Assembly: GCA_013115145.1 (NCBI GenBank)
Contig: JAAPAO010000076.1
Coordinates: 25,324-89,323, forward strand
DNA from: Perkinsus chesapeaki
Taxonomy: Eukaryota > Perkinsozoa > Perkinsida > Perkinsidae
DNA: 64,000 nt
Reading direction: 5' to 3'
Shown: positions 1 to 12,400 of the stretch, in pieces
How positions within the stretch are numbered: position 1 is the first letter of the stretch
How the letters are laid out: each line of letters starts with the position of its first letter
Program-made: the position numbers and the translations under genes
The notes under the pieces: model-generated
The model's input: only the letters and a program-made list of their open reading frames with translations
Told to the model about the DNA's origin: nothing
Database searches by the model: none

Positions 1-3000
1 CTTCGGCAATGTGTGGAATGCCCGGAGGACAATAAAGAACCTGCTGTACGTCTCTCTGGGGAATCCTAGAGTCCTTATAGTGTATAAGGAGCTCAGGTCC
101 TTTACTGTGACAACTGCGAAGATATGCTTTGCCAGCCATGCTTTGACCGGCTTCATTCCAAAGGACGGCGACAATATCATAAACGTCAGGCCTTGGCCAC
201 CGTCAGGCCACGAACCTTCTCTTAGGGACTTGGGTCGAGCTCGGCATCTGCGCAGAGTGCGAAACGTCGTTGGCTCAGCTCCATTGCGTTCAATGCCAAG
301 ACGCTCTCTGTTACGCGTGTTTCGAGCAGGTAGGCTCACGGGATACCTCATAACCCCGATTATCATCACTCTTCGGGATTCTATAGAACTGATTCGTTCG
401 GTTCTCGATGCTTTGCAGAATTGCGGCCTCTGTCTCAGGTCCACGTTAGAGGCGGCCGGCGAAATCATGTTCCGATAGGTAACCCACATCTCGGGTCACG
501 ATCCATTCTGCGGGTTGCTCCATGACGCGCTGTAAGCACGATTGTCTTTAGTCCTTCGTTCCTTTTCACCAAGCGTTCACAAAGTTCCGGCCTCTTCAAC
601 ATTTGCGTTCGGTGCCATTTCGCCCGCTGCTGTCACTATTGGTGCGAACGCGGCCAGCAACCTAGCAATCTCAATGAGCCCTTGGCTGGTCTTCGAGGAC
701 GAGTGTGAGATCAACGTGTAAGCTCATTTGTCCTCAACTCCAAATGTGCCTTTGGAAGATACTATAATCTCCTCACCGGCGAGTGTCAGCGTGATTTGCC
801 TTTGGCTCCAATAAATACGTCGATCGAATCTGGAATAGGTGGAGGCTTCTCTTACGGTTGGGCCGAGAGCCTCACGTGCACATGATGAATGTTGTTGCAT
901 TCGGTCGCCTTTCTTAAGTGAATTCAATCTCACCACCATTTGAAGCAACAAAGACTTCACAAAAACCTTCCCTGCGAGTTGTTACCGTATGGCGGTGGAT
1001 CTTCTTGAATCCGGGCCTCATATCATAGTCACGTCACCCAACGGCCTTAGGCAATCTTTGGAGCAAGCAATGGGGCCAGCCATGCAGAGCTCGGTATACA
1101 CACCGTGAAGTTAGTAACTCATGCAAGCTGCTCAGTTGGCGGCCCACAACGCATTTGCAACCTCTCGCTACGTTGATCATATGCTTCGAGCAATGACCAG
1201 TTTGTTACCAGCTGAGATTGGCGGCCACCGCATCAAGTAGGAATGCGCGGGCACGTCACTTGATGATTCAACCAGAGTGTTATTTACCCAGTCTGTGTCC
1301 CCCGGCGATGATACAAAAGTGTTCCTAAAGCGCAAATGCAATGGGAACCCTTCTAGAAAAAAATGTTTCTTTGGGAGCATATAATGTTCTTCTGTGATTT
1401 CCTGAACTCAGTTATAACAGTCTGTTATCTCATAGCACACCTGTTCCGCCGAGCTCGGTCCCGGTCGACACTGATGGCAGCGCGCATGAGTAACTTGCTC
1501 GTCCAGCAGAACCACATGGTTGTGGTTCGCCGTAGATACGTCGCCTACAAGCCATCGAGCTCGGTGGACGTGAGCAGTTTGCCACGCTTGGCCACAAAAT
1601 TGTCGCCGTATCAAGAACCGATGACACTGAACTGGTCGCCTTATGAAGAGCAACACCCCGACAAGTTACCACATGACCGTACTGTCCGCACCACTTATCC
1701 CGTCGATCTAGCGACTCTCAGATGCGGATTCATTCGATGCCTACCACTCCCACATAGACTTCGGCAAAGCGAATCGCATTCGACGAGAGATTATGCGGCG
1801 GCGATATTTTCCGTTTGATAGAATTCCGAAGGCTGCTCTTGGTTCCTGTGCTGCTGAGATGACGCTACTGTTCCAGCAGGGATTGGAACGAAATGGCAAG
1901 AGAAACAGCTTAGAGAACTTCATGTTTGCTAGCGGGTCTCTGTGAGGCTCTTTGTTGAGTCACTCGTTGCGGATAGCTTGAAGGGAGAAATCTTAACTTG
2001 ATGGGCTTCGTTTCCCCGTTCAGAAACATACCGTGTATTTATGTCATCTACGTTAGAAGATGAAGTAGATAAAGTCCTTGCCGATGCTGCACTTTTTGAA
2101 ACCCTCACGCACAGTGCATTCGAAAAGTGCACTAAAGCCTTCACTCAAGGAGGTTCGGATGAAGTGGAAACATCCAATGCTTATAATAATCGGGTCAATT
2201 TCCCTCAAGTAAGGGGAGCCTTGCATCAGACCGCAGTCTACTCCTAGCACTTCACAACGAACTTGAAACCAGCAGGTATCCAAGATAATCGAGAACCTGC
2301 TTATTGCCTCTGGGGAGAGAGAGGTCCACTTCAATCACGTGTAAGTTTATTTGATAACCGGACCGCAAACAATTGGCGATGACGATATCTTGTGGAGAGG
2401 GATCCCCTCCGAGGACGCAAAGCACGATTTCGACCGCTGTGGTGTCGCGCTAGTGGTGAAGTAGGTCTGGTGTATAAGGCGCTTCGGAAAAAATAGTATG
2501 TCAAATGAACGTGAAAAATAAAAGAATTAATGTAATAGTATTTGTAGTACTCAATCTACTGATGTAGATGAGTAGAGCTACTTGTCAATCAGCACTTGAC
2601 GACTGAGGCTACTTGGGGAACTTCACCAGGCACGATATCTGGCGGCGCTACTGCGACCCTGTGACCAGCGATATGGACGAGCAGCGCTTCTCGACATTCG
2701 CGAGCAAAATGCTGAGCGCACTCCAAGCCAAAGCGAGACGTGCGAAAGTACGATCTCGAGAGAGCTGTGAACGTCGAATCGTCAAAATGTCCGACTTATA
2801 ACCCGTATGGTTCTGATGTCTGAATAGACCGTGCTTTTCCGATTAGAAGAAGAAGTCCCGTCGATGCGCATTTCAGTTCCCTCTCAAACGTGACACAGAT
2901 GAGAAGACCGAATGCATCTCGGGGACGGCTTCTACTACATCAGTAGAAGTACAAGGGGTTCTGCCGAGCCCCCGGCTCAATCCGTCAACACTGGAGTGAG

Positions 3001-4853
3001 TCCGGCCACCGGTGTAGTTGACACATTGAGGGTGGCACTGATCTCAGGCCTCATGTGATCTTCCCGCAATTCCAGCATGACAAGCTCGCGGAATACTTTA
3101 CACAGAACTTTGATGCACGATGGCCGTCTACACCAGAGCTGGCCGATTTTGCGGAACCCCTTCCACTGGCTACCTTTCATGACAGTCTTGACTCGGCGCT
3201 CGCTGGAGCCTATAGTCTCGCACGTCATATCGAATCTAATAAAAGGTCGCTCACCATACAAGATATCCCCGGCCTCACGAATTCATCCGATGGGCGGAGC
3301 GAAACAGACCCAACGAAGTTGGAGTTGATATCCGACGATGTATCCCTTGCCCTGCCGTGTGCCTATTCCGGTCCATCGGTTGCCAACGCGCTTGCAATCG
3401 TCAAGACACTGCCCGATTTCCCTCGATTTCTTTTCCCGCCTGAAGGTTGGGATTCTAACCTGCGGCGACTGGGCATACATGTTATCCATCTCGCTGGGAA
3501 ATACGCGGTGTTACCAGGGATAAGCATGCCTCTTGTGGCTGAAGCCACACACCGTACGCCCTCTGGTGCGGGTTTTTACCTCTGGACGGTCCTATGCGAA
3601 CAGGCTCTATTGGCCCTGGTAGGGGAAGACCAACTCCGCCGAAGTTTAACGGAAGATGTCTTGCGAGATATTTCAGATGTCTATTGGGTTGACAGAGTCA
3701 AACTTAATACCGAACTCTGGCGCGATTCGGTGAGAGAACATCTAACCTTGGGAGACTCAAAGATGTTCGCGTGGCCAGCCTCATCGGCAAAACCGCCCAC
3801 AGCCGATAATTCTGATGGAGACCGGCTGACTGTGGTATCCGGCATCGATGGGGAGAAAGTGACGGTCACTTGCTCGATTAGAGGCGAGGACTGTGAAGAT
3901 ATCGACCTGGATTCCTTCTGTAACAGTTTCGATTCGATAACCACAGTTTTCACGATACCACCGCGGGCTCGCCGCTGGACATTTCGAGGCCAATTTACGT
4001 GTGATACAACCGGAGGGACTCCCATACCGATACGTCAACCGGTACCAGGTAGCACTAACAGAGAGTTTACAGTGTCATCGGACCAAACGGCAGGCACGCC
4101 TGAGTCATGGGGAAGGAATCCAATGTTCCTCGTTGAGATGCCGTCGGGTCCTAGCGACTCCATGGACATAATGGTGATGTTTTCACAGCACCCTCGAAAA
4201 GCAGGCGAACTTGAGGAGGTCAGTGAAGACGGAGATGCGGGGCACTGGGGCCGAATTCTAGGGCTGTCAAGACGTACTGTAGTTCGTAACGCTAGACATT
4301 AGACACACACATACGTCCAGCGAAAGATGTGAGCTCAGGGCTTGAAGCAAAGCTACTTCTCTGCAGTTGAAGCACATTGACCTCGTGACGCGCTTGGTAT
4401 GTTGATGCGTATTACGAACGCCACATTAAAAATTGCGAAACAGGCTATCCTCGAAATAGCGGGGGGCATCATCGGATATTGTGAGTGCATCTACGGCTGC
4501 ATGGAAAAGCATCATAGACTGGACTAGGGCGGATGATGATGCTTTTAAAATTCTAATACTCGGTTGCACTCACGTTTTCAAGTATCGGTGAGTACTAATT
4601 TGTCAATCTCTTTGCCATACAGTCTGATGCTCAGTTGTTCGTCTGCCTGATGGAGCTCGACTATGGAGACCAACATCTGGATAAGTTTGAGAGGAGTAGA
4701 ATATATCGAAAAGGAGGAGTGTCGCTTATCAGAAGGAATCGTCATGTGACATTCCACGCCGTTGGCGTGCCCTGCCCTGGATACTACGCAGTGGTAAGGG
4801 ATAGGCCCATATACGGGAATAACGGCTGCACTAGGGCTCTAGGTCACACATGA
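1..4853 (+). CDS. Calpain-like pseudoprotease with B-boxes and WW domain (5' end outside window)
   Basis: Multi-exon gene, open at the left edge. Seen: a B-box zinc finger split by a 51-nt intron (46-96), with CVEC before it and YCDNCEDMLCQPCFDRLH after it; a second Cys cluster near 250-330 (CAEC...HCVQCQDALCYACF); a WW-like unit around 680-810 (WLVFEDECEINV joined to YYNLLTGECQRDLP across an intron at 718-758). The main exon runs from about 3048 to 4302. It holds a calpain catalytic-domain relic: GPSVANALAIVKTLP lines up without gaps on the DCWFLAALASLA block, then FYLWTVLCEQALLALVG matches the LW..LLEKAYAKL..G block, and DIDLDSFCNSFDSI matches the FWM.F.DF..YF block. Domain III-like strands follow (RNPMFLVEMPSG, MDIMVMFSQ) and probably continue in an exon at 4623-4853 (CPGYYAVV). 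The catalytic Cys is Pro and no His/Asn blocks are visible, so it is probably inactive. The joins between 800 and 2875, and the last one, are unresolved; 2041-2200 may be a separate exon or gene. Confidence 0.7.
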
Positions 4854-4859
4854 CGTAGA

Positions 4860-5505
4860 ATTATATAGCTGTTGCAATCCTGAATCCTGAATCCTTGTAA
4901 TCCATGTATAGAAACTCTATGGCTCAAGCTTTTTGAGACAACAATAAGTTGATCCAGATCCAGCAAACTTCATCTTTGATATTCATATGAAGCTATCCTC
5001 TTGATTTCTTACCGCAATACATTATATCTTTCCTCAGGCACGAGGACCATATAGTACTTATTCTGTTAAATTCCCCACTTGCTCAGCAGGATCGTTCGGT
5101 TTATGTGGACCCAGATTGGTTTAGGCACCGTCAACCTGGTCTACTAGCGCACGTCTCGTGTATGATATAACTATCATTTGCTGCCCTGAAGATGAATCTG
5201 CATGCAACACAGCCAATGCTAAGCCATTGTGTAATTTTGTCACTACCGACATGTGCTAGAAGTACTCCAAACGAAGCTGAGTATTGAGTTTGTTGTAAAA
5301 CTGGCCCTACGGCCGATAGCGCCGCCCATAACAACCGCGTCCCAGTTTTTTGTGCCAATATTCGACGAGAGCGTCTCGCATCGCCGTCAAAGCCGAGATA
5401 AGAGAAAAAGTACCACCAACTCATTTTACACAATACTTTCTCCAGAATCGAGTACGGGGTCGATCACTGACCTCCCGTGCGCATGCAATACGGGCGCCTC
5501 CAACT
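4860..5505. other. Intergenic stretch without a recognised gene
   Basis: Only short frames without domain signatures are visible. The antisense frame at 5131-5433 has no recognisable motif and is not called as a gene. Confidence 0.5.
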
Positions 5506-5515
5506 TTTACAGGGT

Positions 5516-5826
5516 GTTCCAATTTGTTATGCAAATCAGTAAAACAGCAGTTTCACCGCGAATACTCAGTGTTTCGGTTTGAAACTTTCGCAGATCATAT
5601 ATTAACAATATTATGACAGCATATAATGAAATCACGAAATCGATCGACCGTTTCACATGAAATGAGGCGAGCGAAATTTTTTTGGCCCAGCGCGCCGTTC
5701 CAATTCGTTATGCAATACAGTTGTAATCGTGTTAACATGACCCGTGGAACCTTCCTCACCGAATCGGAACGATCAACAATCATCAAGTGTCTAGCCAGCG
5801 GTGAAACAGCGCTGCAAGTCTCGAAA
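5516..5826 (+). mobile_element. Left end of a Tc1-like element with IR/DR organisation, truncated
   Basis: Two direct repeats of 24 nt, 5516-5539 and 5697-5720, start with GTTCCAATT and contain GTTATGCAA. They differ at only a few positions and lie 181 bp apart in the same orientation. A transposase start follows 17 bp after the second. This matches the left inverted repeat of IR/DR-type Tc1/mariner elements such as Sleeping Beauty, where each end carries two direct repeats roughly 165-185 bp apart. The right end was not found; homology stops where a perfect inverted repeat begins at 5831. Confidence 0.6.
5737..5826 (+). pseudogene. Tc1/mariner transposase N-terminus (about 30 codons remain)
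   Basis: The frame begins MTRGTFLTESERSTIIKCLA and continues with SGETALQVSKL, the first helix-turn-helix of Tc1/mariner transposases (usual form: .RG..L...ER..I..L...G.S...IA..L). The second HTH, the DDE catalytic domain and the C-terminus are absent. The frame runs into the 5831-5869 palindrome. Call rests on family knowledge of the N-terminal HTH only. Confidence 0.55.
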
Positions 5827-5830
5827 TTGT

Positions 5831-5869
5831 CGCCTGTAAATACGGGGAATTGTCCCGTATTTACAGGCG
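5831..5869. repeat. Perfect inverted repeat, 16-nt arms, 7-nt loop
   Basis: Left arm 5831-5846 starts CGCCTGTAAATACGGG; the right arm 5854-5869 is its exact reverse complement. It sits exactly at the break of the Tc1 fragment. Confidence 0.9.
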
Positions 5870-6480
5870 TATTTTCTTGCCAAGGGAGAACCGATTTCGG
5901 AGAATCTTCAGCATCCATCACCAATACTATAGATAATAGGTATGGCCACAACCAACAGATAGTAAAAGTGACCACTCCAAACCGATCCTGGGTCTGAGGC
6001 TTATTAAGGGCGCAGAAAACCCTAACGTATGCGTGCAGGATGTCCCGTAAATGCCACATAAACCACCATGTGTAAGCCCTGGTGGCTGATCGTAGTTCCA
6101 AGGGGGTGGCTAGGAAAGATAGTCCCCCCGAAACCGATCACCATGCGCCGAGTGGTATTCAGTGGTATTGTATTACAATGTATCACAGTCCTCAAAGTCG
6201 TAGCGGCCACGAATCATTGAACGCCTTCATGGTGGCGCATGTTCGACACGTCGCCGCGCCACAAAAGCGCTAACCGTAGACAGCCTCCCAAATTGATAAC
6301 AGTATCACGCTCTTATGCACTATGCCACACACTATAGGATAGTTATACTCTGAACTTTGAGATGGGGCCTTGAGTCCTTCAAAGAAGGCAGTGATGGACG
6401 CATGCGCTTCATGAAAAAGGTCTTTGTTACTCGATAATTTCCGTCTCATTCTTCACCGTCTTTGCTTTGTGACAGCTTAT
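5870..6480. other. Intergenic stretch, nothing recognised
   Basis: Short frames on both strands, none with a domain or signal I recognise. Confidence 0.45.
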
Positions 6481-6502
6481 TCGATATTGATCTTCGAATT
6501 CT

Positions 6503-8988
6503 ATGATACCCAGCCGTGTCATCGTGCTGATACTAGGAAAAGATTTGTTAGCAGGTGACCTTAAAAGTGGCCGATGCACTAATTACATCACTTTCCAAAC
6601 CAAGGGAATGTCTAACGCAGATTCGACGAACGATAGGCTAGGTGGAGTCCTTTGTAAAGCCTCACGCGGCGAGCAGGCATTTGGTTACTCCGTCCTTTCG
6701 CCTACTAATAAGTAATATCATAGTCGAAAATTCAGTATTTCATACTGTCGCCTCTCCGTCGTGCAGGTACTTTCATGCCACTATAAATGCTGATCAGCCC
6801 TCGCGAAGAACTCCAACATTCATGTACCTTCCTGGAGGGCCTGGCGTTAGTGCTCTTGCCGCAACCCTAACACTGAATGGCCCTTGTATTGTGAAGGATG
6901 ACGACGTCACTCTTTCACCTAACGCGTATGGGACGAGAATAGGGCAAATATGATTTGAGTGTTATCAGGTACTCTTGGACTTCTACCGCCAACGGTATTT
7001 ACATCGATGCACCGGGAAAGACGGGATTCAGTATCGGGCCAACAGAAACCACTATGGCCCAATACGTCGATAACTTGTATCATTCATTACTCACTTTGAG
7101 GGGGCCCTAGTAATTGAATCTCATACCCTCAGGTATGCCACCCTACTCAACATAATGAAGGCTAAGCCGCAGCTCAAAGATAATCTATATTTGGTCGGCG
7201 CATCCTTCGATGGTAAGAGCCGCAACCCTCAATGACACACGATGCGCCTCTCGCCCGTGAACACATATATTGATCTCAGCACCTGAATCGTTGTAGGTTC
7301 GACTGCGACTTTGCTTGCTAAGAAGATTATGTCTCTTAAGGCCCAGTCTGGTATTAATCTGAGCTCACTACTGATAATTGACGGATCTATGGGGCTTGTG
7401 GATATGCAACTAAGATGTATTTCTTGGCATTCCAAACCTCTGTCTTCCTCAGGTATAGAGGTGCCGTTGAGATGGCAAGAGCCCGGAAGCTTCTTCCGGG
7501 TAAAGCGTAAGTAGATTGGATGTGTTATAGGCACGGTTTATTTAATAGATTTTGTTACACGCTTTTGGAGGAAAATCATATAGTGTTTAATTCAGAATTG
7601 CCAAAATGGTCACCGATGGCTATACGTGCGTTGAAAAGGTTAAAGCTTGTCAGCCTGCATCTCTCGCGCGGCAGCCTGATCCACGTAAGTCAGATTGGGC
7701 GCATCTTCGATGGCGCGTTAACCTTGTGCTTTCAGGGGCTTGTCAAGATGCAACGACTTTCTGTGCCGATGCGATCTTGAACCCACTGAAAGCCGCTCGA
7801 ATCAGCCTGTGAGCTCTGACTGTCAGCCAGTGACTGACTTTATTCTCGTGCCCGTATGATAACTAAGACATATATTGACGTTAATTGACTAGAAAACCAA
7901 CGAACTGATGTTGCTCACTTCGAGATCAGTCGATCCGAGCAGGTTTGGTCGCCAATGTCAGATACGATGTACGTACGAACCCGGGATATGAGTGGAAGAA
8001 CTATAAACTGTTAACTGGCATAGTAAAACCTCAATAATCGTCCCATGGAAGAGACTATTAACCTTTCTAGGCAGAGGTGTTTATGAACGAGAGAGACGTT
8101 CAAGCTGCAATGGGTGTACATAAGCAGTGGTTCAACACTGATAGTCAAGTAAGTAGCTGGGAGTCAGCCCGAAGGTGTGTGACATAATCGAACATGGAAC
8201 CGCAAAGCCTAATGGCCTGTGCATGATTAGGTATATAAAGACCTCGATAAGTATGTTGCTTTCGATACGACTAATGTTGTGTCGGAGCTTCTGGACAACG
8301 GCTTTCAAGTAGCAGCGGACTCTCTCATTTTACTATGAGAACTATGTCTTAGTATACGTCATCAGGTTATAGTCTTCAATGGAGGCCAAGACTTCATATG
8401 TAATTCTCGTGGCGCTTTGTATAGGATGACCAACCTTAAGGGAAGAGTTGATTACGGCAAAGCATTAGCTAAGGCACCGGCAAAAACACTAAAAGTACCA
8501 CTAGTGCGTGTGGAGCTGTTGTAATTTAGTTCTTCATCAGTTTAAGAGAGGAGCTCCGCTAGGGACAATAAAGCAGGCATATTTCCCGACACGCGGATCG
8601 TTGGCCTTTATTGAGGTGCCTCCGGGATCGGACTTGCCGAAGTGACTTGGCCAGAACTTCTGATCAAATGGCCCATGTTCGGGTGCTCAACAGTAGTGGG
8701 CGTTGGGACATGCTAGTCAGGAGCAGAAGCACTCATGCGATGGTGCTCCGTTCCTTCCCAGAACCAACGCCCACTAGTCTGTGGCGAGCGATGGCTAGCC
8801 ATGGCGCTTTAACTAGCTCACGCGAGCCAAATCACTTCGTAAATCCAATCAGGACTCAGGAGTGCATTATATTATGGAACCTAGCACGTTGCCTAGCCAT
8901 CTTTATCGGCATGTTGGCGTTCTTTCCGCGGGCTCATGCCTTAGGTCACAAACGGAAGCCATACCCCAATGCTAAACAGACCACTTGA
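6503..8988 (+). CDS. Serine carboxypeptidase (peptidase S10)
   Basis: Secreted or lysosomal serine carboxypeptidases remove C-terminal residues. Blocks appear in S10 order: TPTFMYLPGGPGVSAL (LNGGPGCSSL block), NGPC, then after a 43-nt intron (6926-6968) YSWTSTANGIYIDAPG (oxyanion/substrate region), LYLVGASFDG near 7185-7212 carrying the nucleophile Ser (usual GESYGG), INLSSLLIIDGSMG, CQDATTFC, FMNERDVQAAMGVHKQW (N..DVQ.ALGV), and VIVFNGGQDFICNSRG near 8370-8410 carrying the catalytic Asp. A candidate His block is STHAMVLRSFPEPT near 8730-8775. The Cys of the GGPGCSS block is Val, and the nucleophile motif is GASFDG instead of GESYGG. The Met at 6503 followed by RVIVLILG could start a signal peptide, but first and last exons are not certain. 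One exon join near 7110-7133 gives an apparent in-frame stop in my reading, so a damaged copy cannot be excluded. Confidence 0.72.
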
Positions 8989-9400
8989 AATGCTTGAGGC
9001 GATCCAGAAGTTTATTCAGTAAGTTACACTCATTGTATTTGTCAGCGGCAATTGGCCGAACTAAACCCTCTTGTTGACATTCGGTAATCCGAGTTTTCAA
9101 TCTCGTTTACCAACTTCCACTTGTGTTGAGTAACGCGAATCTCTCAAGGGCAAATCGATGAGTAGACCGAAGCCCCTAGCTCTGACATAAGTAGTGACTA
9201 GTAATGCAAGTAAGGACATGACTAGTAAGAAATATCTCAACTTTGGGTGGTTTGACATGACCTTCCTACAGTAGAGAGGCATGGCAAGTTGTCAATGACA
9301 ACAGTAGTTACATGCTAAGAATGTTGGTTCGTTGATCACGAGAATAACTCAAGGATACGTATGGATAGAAGAGCTCTCATAGACATGTGTTCATAGTCTC

Positions 9401-12400
9401 TTATAGCCTTAGTAAACTGCGAGCTTTATCTAAGACATCTTTTCGAATCTTCGGGTAGTTCTCGTCCAAAGTTAAGACCTATGGAGACTCAGTGAACGAC
9501 ATGGGAACAGCTCGTACCTTATGGCAAATGCGGATTGCATCGACGTAGCGTTTCGCCTTGAGGAAATTGAAAGCCAGCCGATACCCAACCGCCGCGCGTC
9601 GTTCACAGAAGATTTCCCATGCTTTTTGATAGTGCCTAATGTGACATGTGACCAAGCCTATGGGAAGCTTCACATGGCTGCATCTTGATATGCTTGCTCT
9701 TTTTCATAAATTAGACCTAAAAGCTCCCATGCTCTCCCGCACGATTGGTTCTGATCCTTTGCTTGTAGGCACAGCTTGGTGGCCAAATCGTACCTAACCA
9801 TAGTTCACATTAACCGAGAGTGCTAACCCATGCCGGGATGGTGACACGAATGCTAGGGCTTTGTAAGGATTTCAAGCCCTACTTCCCGCTCGACACGTAG
9901 ATGTCTGCCAACAATAACCATGCTCTCTCGAAGTCATCTGCGAATTCCGGGTTATACCTGAAACCGATACTGGTGAGCGAGAGGAACAAAAGTATTTTTT
10001 CTCACGAGTTGGCAGCGAATTCACAAATGCGTTTGAGTTGATTGCGTGCTTTGGAGGTTTGCTTAGATAAAACCAGGCCTTGTGATACCGCCAGGAGTGC
10101 TGGTACATAGGTGCGGGTCTCGTTGAACCTTAAAAAGAGTGTGTGACAGATTCGGCGCTTAAAGGTCCTCACAAATTCATCAAATCGTTCATAGCGGCAT
10201 CGACTGCCGGTTTACTCCGTGTTAGAAGCTCCGCTTGACTTCTCAATACTCGAAGTTTTGGAGTCCATCCATGCCGCTCTTGTTCAGCAAGCTCATAACA
10301 AAGGTTCCTAGCTTCTGCGATGTGACCTGGTGGTGTGATGCTGGTAGGATTTAGTCCCTGTACGGAAGATGCGGAAACTTTTATCGCGCTGGTTACCTCA
10401 AGGCTGCATCCATCACTAACGTCAGGAAATAGATATATTTCAATCATTTGTAAGGTGGCATCATAACGATAATCAGCATCACTTCGGGCTGCGCTGAACT
10501 CCACGATGGCCTCCTGCGATGTAACACTCGTGGGTGCAAAGATGCGAGTATGCCACAACAGAGTTCCCCCCATGAGCCTTACTAAGTGCCTACCTCAGGT
10601 TGATTGAGCCAACGGTAGTGTAGCCCTCGACAGTATCTGGAAAGTGAACGACCAAAAGACAGTACGAAACAACGTGGCGATTACCAAGACACTGAGGGAG
10701 CACCAAGAAGAAGACCTACCTGAGTCCGGACGGAGCATACTTCCCTTCCGATAGGGATCCCCCAACCTTCTCGAGATATTTGTCACCGAGCTTCGCTAAT
10801 CTGGATGAGTATGCGGTGACAGCGGACCATCAGGATCACATACCTTCCTGTCTTCCTTAGAAGCGTCAGTAACTGGCCCAAAGCATGAAAATTGGAAGAA
10901 TCTTTCTCGATCAATTCTTTATAGTGCGCAATAACATCCTTGAACCTATTTTGGCTAGATAACAAATAACCACCCCTCCATAATATACCCATCAGATGAT
11001 TCACCGGAGATGTTGCCCTGTATGAAGCGGTTATCAGATGCACCTGCCGCAGCCCTTTGGGACTTCGATGCCATCACAGATGCTAGCAGCATATCTGACC
11101 TCAAAGTGACCGCCTAAGGTCCTGGCGAATACCACTTACCAGCATCTTCGTGTTCCTTATTAATCCTTAATAATGATCTGAGGTTCTTCTCTGATGTTTC
11201 GATATCCCCGCGGGTTAGATGCAAGCGCGCGAGAGCCATGAGTGCATCTTCTGTTGTAGAAGGGATCAGATTGATATCTAGATTACCCACAGTTTACCAT
11301 GGTCAGCATCGAACTCCAATGCAGCTGTATATTGCCCAATCGCTGCATCGTAATTATGTTCCCGTTTTCCGAGATACTCGCCTGAGCGGCTTATGTATGC
11401 ATGAAAGTTGAAGCACCGTACCAAGCTGGTAATGTACATCTGCCGTAAGATGTCTTAAGCCACTTAATGATGCATCTTCCTCATCTTTGGCGATCTTATT
11501 ATCATGAGCAAAACCAAGCAAGGAGAGGCCTTTCAATGCAGTCTCCCTAGCTTCTTGTAACGCATTGAGTGACCTAGGGAGAACACTCTCCTGGAAAACC
11601 AACGTCAAATAAGTTCTCCCCGATGATACTCGCTTTCACACTTCCACAAGGTTCAAAAACGTTGTGCAGTTCGGAAATTATTGCGCGCCAACAACTGGTG
11701 ACTCACGAGTGGTGAGCACAGTCAATTCGTGCACTCATTCTGCAACGTTCTGTAGCTCAGATAGTGACGTCCAAGCAACGCACACGACTCAGACTCATTC
11801 CTTACTCAGGTATCTTCTGCTGCGTCATAGACTCCCTTCCTAGGTGCTAAAAATGCCAAATGCGAAGTTGTACCCCATGCAAAATCTACCGTGGCGTCAT
11901 GGCTTTCTTGATGGGCTCTTGAGAGAAGCAGATAGCTCTTTATTCTGAATAGGAAACCCGAGTCACCTTAAAAGATCTAAGCGGTGTCAGTATTGTTAAT
12001 TTCTCTACCATTAATAGGAGCCTGGTATGCAATAATATGTACGTGGTGTACACTAGAAAACTAATATCATTAGTTTGGTACGTGCTACTTGTACTTGATA
12101 CATGATTATTAATTATTAGTGAGCTCTTATCATCAAGATTAGTCATTAAAAGTGCTATGTATGATTTACAGCTTATTTGCCCTTAGGGCATAGACTGACA
12201 ACACTGGGAACACAGGGACTACGGATTCTACCGGGGGGGAGCAGCCCATGAAACTAGCCAACGGGCTCACCTTTCGGCAACCTGATCTGGCACACCTGCA
12301 TCATGTGGATTGGCCGTATTCTTGTTAATCTCTTGAATGCAATCGTTGTAGCGTCGGAGGTCAAGATAGAGACTGGCAAGATCGAGCCTCAGATCCGAGC

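Noticed and set aside
8692-8777. Inverted repeat around the carboxypeptidase His region
   Set aside because: 15-nt arms with one mismatch are present, but they fall in a stretch read as coding; kept as a curiosity, not a separate element.
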